Origin: Henricia sp. BOLD:AAB3569
Taxonomy: Eukaryota; Echinodermata; Asteroidea; Spinulosida; Echinasteridae
Direction of reading: 5' to 3'
DNA: 64,000 nt
Assembly: GCA_037783545.1 (NCBI GenBank)
Contig: JBBELK010000218.1
Coordinates: 372,001-436,000, forward strand
Shown piece after piece: positions 58,001 through 64,000 of the stretch; position 1 is the stretch's first letter, and each line of letters opens with the position of its first letter. The translations under genes and the position numbers were made by a program. The notes under the pieces are model-generated. The model did no database searches. It was not told the origin of the DNA and saw only the letters and a list, made by a program, of their open reading frames with translations.

Positions 58001-61000
58001 AGCCCCGATTTTAAAGAAAGTGATTTTAGGAGTGAAAAACATTTAACAATTTTCTTGGAAATACTTAAACTTTTTCTGCCCTGTTCCATAAACTTACAAC
58101 ATGGCGACCAGTGAACGGAATTCATACCTGCGATAAAAAAACCTGCTTCAAAGACAGTCCACTCCACACAGGTGGTACCCAATCCAGCTGCCGATAGCTT
58201 CATGATGGTGCCCCATTCTTGAAGACATTCCCAGGACCAGCCTTCAAACAATGAAAATGAAATTAATAACAGAGACTACATCATTAACATCACTATATCA
58301 CTACAGGGTGTATCAGAAAAAAGTAGACACTCTTGTAGATACATAAAAAAATTATATTATTTAGAAAATTGGCTCACAAATATCAGTAGACATAGGTTTC
58401 ATGTTTTGGCTGATAGCAAAGAAAGGACATGTCAAATTGACCTTTCATGCTCCTTGATCCTGTTTTGCATCTGCCATTTTTATGCGCAAGTTATTTTTAG
58501 CTTTGTTTACAAAACTAGCTCCTGTTCAGTCAGACGTGAAATTCCCAACATGATGACAACGTTAATGAAAACATGAAACCTATGTATACCAATTGATCAC
58601 GTTCACAGACGCCATCTTCGTAGGAAAAAATGGTACTGCGTATTAAACGCCATAAAGTACGCGCACGCACACGCTGGAACATGTTCCAAACACGCGCGCG
58701 TGTTGCTCAAAATTTGTTCGAAATACGGCGCAACCGAAGCGCGTCACAAAAAAATACGCTCAAAATCATGATGCACCTGGCAATTTATGAGGGTCTCATA
58801 ATTTTCCAAAATCCACAAATCTACAATTTTATGAGGGTCTACTTTTTTTCTAATAACTTTCCATTGTTGTATATCCATTGTCAAACTCTGGGCTCTCACA
58901 TTTTCCTTCTTTTAAGTTTACTACCGTCATCATGTTTATTTTGAGTAAGTTATGTGTAAATCTGTGAACATTTCTGATTTTCGAGATTCCCAATAGTGAG
59001 CAGAGCTTTAATGAATCTGTCATTTTGTTTCAATATGATGCAAGTACTTCTAGTGTAGTGGAATAGGTTTTTCCTTGTGAAAAGAATGTACTGACTATTT
59101 AAAGTAGCTGGGCTGGAATGAGATACAGAATTAAGATTCGGTATGTCACAACATTACCCAACCTCTTCAAACGACCTTTATCTATTCTTTTGAATGTGTT
59201 GGAGATGATTTTGTTATGTACAATTATTTAGCTCGTGCCAATGACGTCATTTTGGGAGTCAAATAATGCTGCGTCGTTGTGGAAGCAATGTGCGTGCGCG
59301 TTGTGTGTGTCCATAGCGTGCGTAACGCGCAATGCTAAGGCTCCCATTGGTGAATTAAACCGTGTTACGCCCACCAGAGACACACACAGCGCGCACGCAC
59401 ATTGCTTCCACAATAACTCGGCATTATTTGATTCCCAAAATGTCGTATGTGCACGTGTTCGAAGGGGGTCAATACTAAACAAATGTATCTTTCTTCATCA
59501 AATAAGTGTCCTAAATTGCACTGTTTACCTGGCCATGTCTCCTTGTGTAGTTTTTTTGCATATATGTAGCCTAGTATCATTGCAGCTCCTAGATAGTATG
59601 CTATCACCTGAGCCCCAACAGCTCCCCTGTATTGTTGGGAGAAAAATGGAGGGAAAAAACAACCTTATCAATATAGGGCAAACATTTCGAAGTTTACAAA
59701 CTCCAGTGAACAATTTCGTTCTAAAATATTTGATAGCAGATTTGCTATGCGATCTTTTTTTAAGTAGCAATTTTTGAATTTTGTTTAGCAATCCTGTGTT
59801 TTTGTATAGCAAATTCAAAAGAATTTTGAGAAAACAACGATTTTCCGACCAATTTTCTTAAGTACACGAATACAAAGAAACGTCCACAGTGCGTATGTAA
59901 TGCGCGACTGTGTGAGTGTGTTTGTGTATCAATGTGCATGTAGAAAAACTAGCTATTATCATCACTTACAGCATTCCCAACTGGAGAGCAGAAACTGTGA
60001 TGAAATGAAGGAGAACGTTGAATATGGCCATCAGGATGACGAAGACCAATATAGGGCGCACTATACTCTGGCATTCCAGGTACTTGATCAGAAGACAGAG
60101 GACTGCATCCGCCTTCAAAATTGAAAAAATATATACAATTATTGCACTAATTTTTATAGTAACATTTTTAGCCTAATGTTTTCTAAAATGGAAAAAATAT
60201 AAATCAGTGTTGCAACGATGAGACAATTCAAGTCCCAATTTTTACTGACTTGACTCAAGTCTCATCAAAACTCATGATTTGTCTTGGGCTGATTTACTGT
60301 TGCAGATGACTTGATTTGGAGTTACTGATGACAGAAATGACTTGACTCAGATTTGAACCTTTTTTTTTAAAACTTGAATCTACCAAAAAGAACATTTTGT
60401 TTTTGTAATAAAATTGCAATGCAGTATTTGATTTTGGTAATTTAAGGGACAATAGGAAGGTTTCGCAAGTTGACGAATACGGTTATGAATACGGATAATG
60501 ATAAAGGTAACCGTCCACACTGAACTAGGTTTCGCACTGTGTGAATACAATACATTTCTGTCATCAGTAACTCCAAATCAAGTCATTTATAACAGTAACT
60601 CAGCCCGAGTTGACTCGACTTGACCAACGTGCTTGAATTGACATTGTGTCAAATGACTAGGGACTCAAAGGCAGTTGGACTTGACTGGAGACTCAAGTAA
60701 AGAGAGACCCATTCCAACCCTGAATTCACAAAAAAGATAAATTCTCAACAGAATAGGCTTGTGCATTTTCGAGTAATTTACTGTTCGAAAAATAGGTTTC
60801 ATTTTCGATCGAATATTCGATATTCGATGTGTGAATTTTTTTTATCAAGATTTTGGGAAAAAAAATTGCCGTGAAATTAATTGATTTTGGCACATCCGAA
60901 CTCATCACAGCTCACAGGAATACAGCAGCCTTTTTATTGCCGAATTTGCCACCTCAAAAATAATGTGTGCTCAAATTATAGACTTCATGTTGTAACTTGC

Positions 61001-62350
61001 ATATCAGTCTCTCACCCGGAGAGGTTTTTGCTGGACTTGTACACTGGACTTGTGGTTACAAATATGACATCAAAGCAGCCGCTTCAGCAAAGGAGAAAAG
61101 ATTTTAACTTCTTCCTAGCTGAAAGACATGTTTGGTTTGGAGTGGAAAAAGCATGTACCGAATGTTCGATTTGGTAAAAAGCTATTCGAATATTCGATGG
61201 TGACCGAATATTTGAAAATAATTCCTTTGACAACTTACAGGCGTGGCTGCCATGAAGACCATTCCATACCCTGCTGCCAGTCTAAAATTAAAAAGTTCAA
61301 AAGGAAAGATTGTTTTAAAAACCTAACTTGGTGAAGTTTGAAATGAGTAAAATAAAAACCTTTACTTTGTATTTGTTTTTCTCCTATTTTTAATAAAACA
61401 GTAAATGTTGAAAGCATTTTTTATACAATAAAAGTAGCATAATGTGAAGTCAATGAATGAACAGAAAGAATTGAGTTGTTAGTTGACCCATGGTTGACCA
61501 TTGCTTCAGACCTTTTGTACAAAACACACGAAACTGGCTAAAAATGTTTTAGGTGTTTCCTAAAGCCCGGCGCAAACGGGAGGCAAAAACATGAAACAAA
61601 AACGTTTTTCTTGTGACATTGACATTCGTCTGCGTTACCCCAAAACAGAAAACGTTGTTTCGCAAAACAAACAGTGCTTGTTCCGCAAAACATGTTTTCA
61701 TCGAAACAGACGTTTCGATCTACCGTATGCGGTACTCGTTTCGATACTTGAGAAACGACGACTTAGCGATGACCAATCATCGATCGTATTCCGGATCATG
61801 TGGTATCAAAATATCCTGTCACTGTACTGCTTTATTGTCGCCGCTGGCGGTGCTGTATCCATTTCTGTGGTATTTTTGTTTCGTCGCGTGGAATTTCTGT
61901 TTTCCGTTTGTGGGATAGACACACTGAAACGCGAAACAGGGGGTAAACAAATTTGTTTTGTGTTTCATGTGTTTTGCCTCCCGTTTGTGCCAGGTCTTAG
62001 AAAACCCTTTTTTTTTCACTCTTAAAGTTGGGTTTTCCATCAAACTTGTAATATACTAAAATATGACCCAACAAAATTGTGATATTTTTCACGCTGAAAA
62101 TGGCCATGATTTGTATGAAAATGAGGGCATTTAGGAGAAAAAATAATCTTCAACTAAACAAACATTTGATAAAAAGATATTGAACTCTATGCTAAAATAA
62201 CCTTGCAATCTTAGGATCTTGTTTGCAGACCAACAAGATGGCTTCCGTGTTGATTAGAAGACCACTGGAAAAGATGGCGAGTAGAAATGACATGACCAGA
62301 AACCGCTGTAAGATGATCCCCACACGCTTTTTATTCTTGCTGCCATAAGT
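36533..62350 (-). CDS. SLC47A1: MATE-family multidrug and toxin extrusion protein, 12 exons (5' end off the window)
   Basis: Plasma-membrane exporter of the SLC47/MATE family, which exchanges organic cations for protons. Exons in transcript order: 62202-62350, 61239-61281, 59970-60112, 59529-59626, 58128-58241, 57411-57478, 56075-56183, 55084-55159, 53631-53700, 50224-50353, 47654-47751 and 36533-37099. All have AG/GT borders and together keep one frame for 554 residues plus TAG. Landmarks: TYGSKNKKRVGIILQR, LINTEAILLVCKQDP, GWSWECLQEWGTIMKL, IGNHLGGNDPIRA, GYIFTKD, ACYGVLRGCGYQFVGAIV, GLWIGLLLS, INWNKEALK. The acidic residues matching human MATE1 Glu273, Glu278 and Glu300 are present (CVEWTVFEAG, TTEVGAH); the one matching Glu389 appears to be Asp (SEVWDSGA). 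About 75 N-terminal residues (first two membrane segments) lie to the right of the window. The SLC47A1/A2 paralogue is undetermined. Confidence 0.93.
37150..38242. repeat. Tandem array, five copies of a ~220 bp unit
   Basis: Unit landmarks 'gagaggcggtgttgcatgg' begin at about 37191, 37410, 37639, 37854 and 38073 (periods 214-230). Each unit holds 'cttgagtctcaag', a small palindrome. The array abuts the polypyrimidine tract of the last MATE exon. Confidence 0.85.
38250..39168. other. Gene-free stretch between the tandem array and the foldback element
   Basis: Only shadow frames; 38178-38546 opens in the tandem array and has no recognisable domain. Nothing else supported. Confidence 0.4.
39169..41153. 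mobile_element. Foldback element, ~655 bp inverted arms
   Basis: The left arm (39169-39823) is the reverse complement of the right arm (40501-41153), with a 677-base unique centre. The outer ~260 bases of the arms are nearly identical (one difference noticed in the first 60), while the inner ~390 bases differ often, including small insertions and deletions. The ends are AATAAGCCAGTTGCGTGATA and its complement. The centre holds no convincing reading frame; an A/T box (gatataaata, about 39888) could be a TATA element. Open frames in the arms (40400-40834 and its opposite strand) are not supported as genes. The superfamily is unknown; no clear target duplication was seen. Confidence 0.8.
41422..42351 (+). 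CDS. Intronless 309-residue tail-anchored protein, possible LRAT/NlpC-P60-like hydrolase
   Basis: I do not recognise this protein. The ATG has A at -3 and G at +4, and an in-frame TAA two codons upstream (41416-41418) makes it the first possible start. Residues 1-60 are acidic and hydrophilic. Residues 60-72 (DYLLIVLIGKDML) and 184-200 (HFIILVNKYCLHLTNVG) look like buried strands, and residues 246-257 read SLFFNNCQNYAK. A His-led strand followed about 68 residues later by N-N-C-Q resembles the His...Asn-Cys order of circularly permuted NlpC/P60-type proteins (LRAT, PLAAT, PPPDE); His184 and Cys252 would be the pair. Residues 282-302 are one hydrophobic segment followed by a short tail (FRSWHGIH), suggesting a C-tail membrane anchor, as in PLAAT enzymes. 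The function is inference. The gene lies within the last MATE intron on the opposite strand, 268 bases after a foldback element. Confidence 0.72.
   Translation: MDQDPGFLQLLARLTEEKDPSIFCKDDMDSDVSQEQSHCSQVRRFLQTAREDGGPELPKDSDYLLIVLIGKDMLARSNKRDWATMITGITLAFRTLTPIEIDEVGREHRVYHNRSIYNMRNKLLLSWYNKTGIWSLVSNKHSVNQQFDKIQHIKRAVQFQTDDSLTHDIYLMKTKNFVRFAPSHFIILVNKYCLHLTNVGIFSGEYRRMKAQIFSSVISIERAGATTLDMAEVDHMCQILASQSHSLFFNNCQNYAKNVYDCICQDKGVQVEMSSFSGASAIFKWLLAIIVMLCTVLVLVLFRSWHGIH
43280..43285 (+). promoter_or_regulatory. Possible polyadenylation signal of the 309-residue gene
   Basis: AATAAA about 930 bases after the stop; an earlier AATAAA is at 42757-42762. The whole stretch 42352-43420 is A/T-rich, contains no coding signal I can see, and fits a long 3' untranslated region. 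Confidence 0.3.
43423..44015. mobile_element. 593 bp MITE, GGGTATTTCCATAARAA ends, copy A
   Basis: Aligns with 47082-47622 almost throughout ('gccaaagtgtgacattt', 'ttcacgacgtaaggggg', 'gtgttcgattcatgaggtca'). The ends are imperfectly inverted ('gggtatttccata' / 'atggaatgaccc'). Confidence 0.7.
44730..44990 (+). pseudogene. LINE endonuclease fragment
   Basis: SDHRAI (44744-44761), the endonuclease C-terminal motif of LINEs, is followed after a frameshift by RGKGFWRLNTSLLSNEAY, the characteristic segment between endonuclease and reverse transcriptase. No RT domain follows; a relic in the MATE intron. Confidence 0.65.
45290..46063 (+). pseudogene. Possible beta-propeller (NHL-like) gene fragment split by an insertion
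   Basis: 45325-45361 reads KGPVGVDVTCI and, after a 434-base insertion and a one-base frame change, 45801-46063 reads SKVVVANFYEVAVYS, HTFPVTHCVGEDVVVTPNNS, SGSQQVDSFQVVHSS and ends in TAG. The alternating hydrophobic pattern with GVDV and EDVVVTPNN resembles propeller blades of TRIM/NHL proteins. There are no clear splice borders and no start, so I treat it as a relic; a single exon of an unseen gene is possible. Confidence 0.35.
45367..45800. mobile_element. 434 bp inverted-repeat element, CAGGCCCGTAACC ends
   Basis: The ends CAGGCCCGTAACCAG / CTGGTTACGGGCCTG are flanked by ATTCT on both sides (45362-45366 and 45801-45805). Long G runs lie just inside each end. The termini look hAT-like, but the direct duplication that can be read is only five bases. 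Confidence 0.7.
46120..46640. repeat. Poly-C tract and 'gtccgacgcctcata' short-phrase repeat
   Basis: 'ccgacc' units run into a C run at 46138-46158. 46435-46640 is made of variants of 'gtccgacgcctcataag' and its complement around a centre near 46545. Confidence 0.6.
47082..47622. mobile_element. GGGTATTTCCATAARAA MITE, copy B
   Basis: Ends 31 bases from the 3' border of MATE exon 47654-47751. Lacks about 50 bases present in copy A. Confidence 0.7.
48103..48660. mobile_element. Internally deleted Tc1-like transposon
   Basis: Ends TACTGAAACGCAAATGAAAC / GTTTCTTTTGCGTTTCAGTA match over 27 bases with one difference; TA is duplicated on both sides. It keeps only the last part of the transposase. 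Confidence 0.85.
48293..48370 (-). pseudogene. Tc1/mariner transposase C-terminus
   Basis: The minus strand reads SRLVGSMRRRC, then GGHTRY and TGA, the standard C-terminal motif of Tc1-like transposases. The DDE catalytic region is absent. Confidence 0.8.
48935..49120. repeat. SINE-like fragment
   Basis: 'cattacacaacacactggac', 'tgccttgcttaagggcaca' and 'gggtatcaaacccgcacg' resemble the body and B box of tRNA-derived SINEs; no intact promoter. Confidence 0.4.
50079..50211. mobile_element. 133 bp near-perfect palindrome with TTAA on both sides
   Basis: Arms AGGCACAGGCTCGTCAGCAA and complement meet near 50146. TTAA at 50075-50078 and 50212-50215 suggests piggyBac-type target duplication. It lies 12 bases from MATE exon 50224-50353. 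Confidence 0.8.
50517..50650. mobile_element. Hairpin element
   Basis: Arms 'ataaaaatattgactgct' and complement, inner stems 'gatggtgcaaactatcg' and 'gccgaggggcggta'. Confidence 0.5.
51101..52832 (+). mobile_element. Unclassified 1.7 kb element ending in a GGTGATCGGGC hairpin
   Basis: Starts 'aggtgatcggg' at 51101 and ends 'ggtgatcgggctgttggcccgatcacc' in two arms around TGTT at 52805-52831. Before the hairpin there is an A run (52748-52785). Two direct units of about 365 bases (51905-52268, 52269-52635) share 'cagcttggtttgatgggcat' and end in 'gatgacgtcac'. It contains a palindrome at 51181-51300. No coding frame seen. Confidence 0.65.
52960..53248 (+). mobile_element. SINE, 3' part
   Basis: 'ttgggcaaggcactttgcc', 'tgaccaggggtaataatgta', 'gcggtatataagaatg' and an (att)n tail match the body and tail of deuterostome tRNA-SINEs. 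Its tail is cut by the next element. Confidence 0.65.
53249..53616. mobile_element. 368 bp MITE next to a MATE exon
   Basis: Outer ends 'ggcagttcaaccgtgtcgga' / 'ccgataccgttggactgcc'; inner arms 'acagacaagtgg' and 'caactagccccaaaaaatct' with complements. It ends 14 bases from the donor of exon 53631-53700. Confidence 0.75.
54379..54893. mobile_element. 515 bp MITE, AAGGGGCGTTCGAGAYGCTTACAC ends
   Basis: Matching inverted ends of about 30 bases, 'ata' on both sides. No transposase frame. Confidence 0.75.
56880..57395. mobile_element. Possible MITE, CTGATAATGGCCCT ends
   Basis: 'gctgataatggccct' at 56888 and 'agggccattatcagc' at 57375 face each other; ends 16 bases from the border of MATE exon 57411-57478. 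Confidence 0.45.
57785..57985 (+). repeat. GGACTC hexamer array
   Basis: About 30 units of 'ggactc' with 'aa' and 'agcctgctca' interruptions. 60215-60715 contains the related but more diverged 'gacttgactc' type on both strands. Confidence 0.8.
59239..59450. mobile_element. Foldback element, AATGACGTCATTTTGGGA ends
   Basis: Arms 'ttttgggagtcaaataatgc' and complement, then 'ttgtggaagcaatgtgcgtg' and complement. Open frames on both strands follow from the palindrome. Confidence 0.65.
61561..61999. mobile_element. 439 bp MITE, AAAGCCCGGCGCAAACGGGAGG ends
   Basis: Ends 'cgcaaacgggaggcaaaa' / 'ttttgcctcccgtttgtg'. The interior repeats 'cgaaacag'/'cgcaaaac' phrases; 101- and 144-codon frames inside are shadows. 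Confidence 0.7.
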
Positions 62351-62621
62351 CTTGATTAAGATGAAATTACATGTTCAGATTACAATAAAAGGTAATGTCA
62401 GCCATAGCCACATAATGTGCTGCAGAAGTATACATCAATTTTCGGATTTTATCCTGGCGTGGTGGGGTTCACTCTGTATGCCGGTATAAACCCATGTGCG
62501 TTGTAAATTTTGCATGTTAGGTTTTTTTTTTGCCTTCTAAAGAGCAAATAGGCCCCCCTTTAGAATGCACGCTTCCGCAACAGGCCCTCTCGCGTTTCCC
62601 TTTCTAAATAAAGAGCCAGAT

Positions 62622-62878
62622 GGGTCATTCTATAAATTTGGGGTCCAACGTGTGACATTTTCCTGTCCCTGTTACACCTGACATATTGCCATTTGCCATA
62701 CAAGTATTATTAAAAATGCCTTCAAAACATATTTTTATGAATTGTACTTTATGTAATCACTCCTTGAAATAGAAGGCATATAAAGAATATGTCCTGAATT
62801 TACAAACTACAACATTTTACAAGATGTCAGACGTAACAGGGGACAGAAAAATTGGACCCCAAATTTATAGAATGACAC
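62622..62878. mobile_element. MITE, 'ctataaatttggggtcca' ends, copy 2
   Basis: Same family as 17355-17602, same interior order. Confidence 0.7.
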
Positions 62879-63475
62879 ATATATCCTGTAAATATTGCGG
62901 TAAATGAGACTCCGGGCACCACTTTGGGAATCGTAAAATGCTGTGACGATATTCTTTGATTAGTTACCCCGCACCGTTTTTGGAAGTTCGTTCAGAATTT
63001 GTGGGTTAGTGGGGTGTTTTTTCCCTTTAAAAGCAACCACGTGCACCCGCAATAGGGGATGGGGATATGTTATGTCTGTCTGCAATGGGGGCCTATTTAT
63101 TTGAGTGAGAATGCACATGGGTTCGTCCGGCAAACAGAGTGACTCTCCCGGGGATTTTATGCTGGAATTAGCATGTAATAGGGTCTTTCTAAGATCTAGA
63201 GCCCCCTTTGGTGATCAAGATATTTGTTTTTATAAATGCTTTGATCTTCTTTTTGACTAGTCCTCAAAAGAGCACCAAAGAGCAACATACCTTTCTAGAA
63301 CCTCCCTGTACAAATTTCCCATGTAACTTATGTATAAAACAAGGACACACCAAAGATGTCCCACAAGTGTCTGTCCTTAATTGTTACGTAAGTAAATGGG
63401 AGATTTGTTGGGTAGTTATACCATTTTAGAAAGGTACAGTATGTTGTTAGACTCTGGATGCATTGAAAAGCAACT

Positions 63476-63548
63476 TGGCTCCACCGGGATTCGAACCAGG
63501 GACCTTCTGCTTAACGAGCAGACGCTCTACCAATTGAGCTATGAAGCC
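63476..63548 (-). tRNA. tRNA-like gene or pseudogene, apparent anticodon GTT
   Basis: A 7-bp acceptor stem (GGCTTCA/TGGAGCC, one G-T), D arm GCTC...GAGC, anticodon stem TCTGC/GCAGA and T arm CCTGG-TTCGAAT-CCCGG with one mismatch. The anticodon loop is TCGTTAA, so position 33 is C rather than the universal T. The 5' half does not resemble animal tRNA-Asn. A SINE-derived tRNA pseudogene is as likely as a working gene. Confidence 0.45.
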
Positions 63549-63673
63549 AACTGGTGGTCTCGAATCACGGTATTGCAGTTGTTTCTTTTATTTTGAGAGA
63601 AGACAAACAGATTTGCAGGAAAAAATTACTTTGTTCGTCTAACGACGCTCTAGACCTGAGAAAGGCCCCAATA

Positions 63674-63815
63674 GAGCCTTTGCACGGCGGCCATGACAGG
63701 GGACAGCCACATTGTTACCATGTGTCATGCATGAGTAGGTGCTTTGTGGTTCTATTGTTACATCATTTAAATAAGAAAACCTGCCCCCTGTCATGGCCGC
63801 TGGTGCAGAAGCTCT
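63674..63815. mobile_element. 127 bp MITE family, copy B (diverged)
   Basis: Matches 6348-6474 over 'tgcacggcggccatgacag', 'catcatttaaata' and 'ctgtcatggccgc'; the ends have drifted. Confidence 0.7.
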
Positions 63816-63849
63816 GTAAGCTTTGAAAGCATGGGTGAACCACCTTAAA

Positions 63850-63988
63850 GGCACAGGCTCGTCAGCAATGCGCACGCGCCCAATTCGTGCCACGAAATAC
63901 GCAGCTTCATGCCTTTGCTATGGAGCTGCATATTTCGTATTTCGTGGCACAAATTTGGCGCGCGCGCATTGCTGACAAGCCTGTGCCT
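63850..63988. mobile_element. TTAA-flanked palindrome, copy B
   Basis: Matches 50079-50211; TTAA at 63846-63849 and 63989-63992. Confidence 0.8.
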
Positions 63989-64000
63989 TTAATTAGCCTT

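Noticed and set aside
57767-58114. 115-codon Ser/Asp/Gly-rich protein
   Set aside because: A translation of the GGACTC hexamer array.
59235-59777. 180-codon frame
   Set aside because: Begins in a foldback and runs antisense over MATE exon 59529-59626.
61591-62025. 144- and 101-codon frames
   Set aside because: Inside a MITE made of repeated 'cgaaac/gcaaaac' phrases; no domain features.

Overview
This 64 kb window is animal nuclear DNA: AT-rich, with short coding exons bounded by GT/AG splice sites, long introns, a LINE, tRNA-derived SINEs and many short inverted-repeat (MITE-like) elements. The gene content (an animal-type MATE carrier with a 13th membrane segment, V-ATPase subunit E, a mitochondrial glutamate carrier), the SINE tails and the frequent 'acatgta' motif suggest a marine invertebrate, perhaps a deuterostome such as an echinoderm or hemichordate. 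I cannot fix the species.

Layout. (1) About 3.6-9.7 kb, plus strand: the last four coding exons of a mitochondrial glutamate carrier (SLC25A22/SLC25A18 type); its 5' exons lie outside the window or were not found. (2) About 9.7-22.4 kb: no gene found; nested MITEs, a SINE and tRNA-like pieces. (3) 22.55-31.5 kb, minus strand: a complete seven-exon gene for V-type H+-ATPase subunit E, 226 codons, in frame across every junction. (4) 32.7-35.0 kb: a broken non-LTR retrotransposon with reverse-transcriptase motifs. (5) 36.5-62.35 kb, minus strand: twelve exons of a MATE/SLC47A multidrug and toxin extrusion protein (554 codons here; roughly the first 75 residues lie beyond the right edge). Its last exon would look like an orphan membrane protein if read alone. 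(6) Inside the 10.5 kb last MATE intron, on the opposite strand, an intronless 309-codon gene (41422-42351) for an unrecognised tail-anchored protein with an LRAT/NlpC-P60-like His...Asn-Cys pattern. A 2 kb foldback element with ~655 bp inverted arms ends 268 bp upstream of it.

The three recognised genes are ordinary housekeeping or transport functions and do not form a pathway; the carrier, the proton pump subunit and the proton-coupled exporter are simply neighbours. The most unusual content is the nested 309-residue gene with its foldback neighbour, a 1.7 kb element ending in a perfect terminal hairpin, and a dense set of nested insertions in which target-site duplications can be read directly by comparison with an intact copy in the same window.
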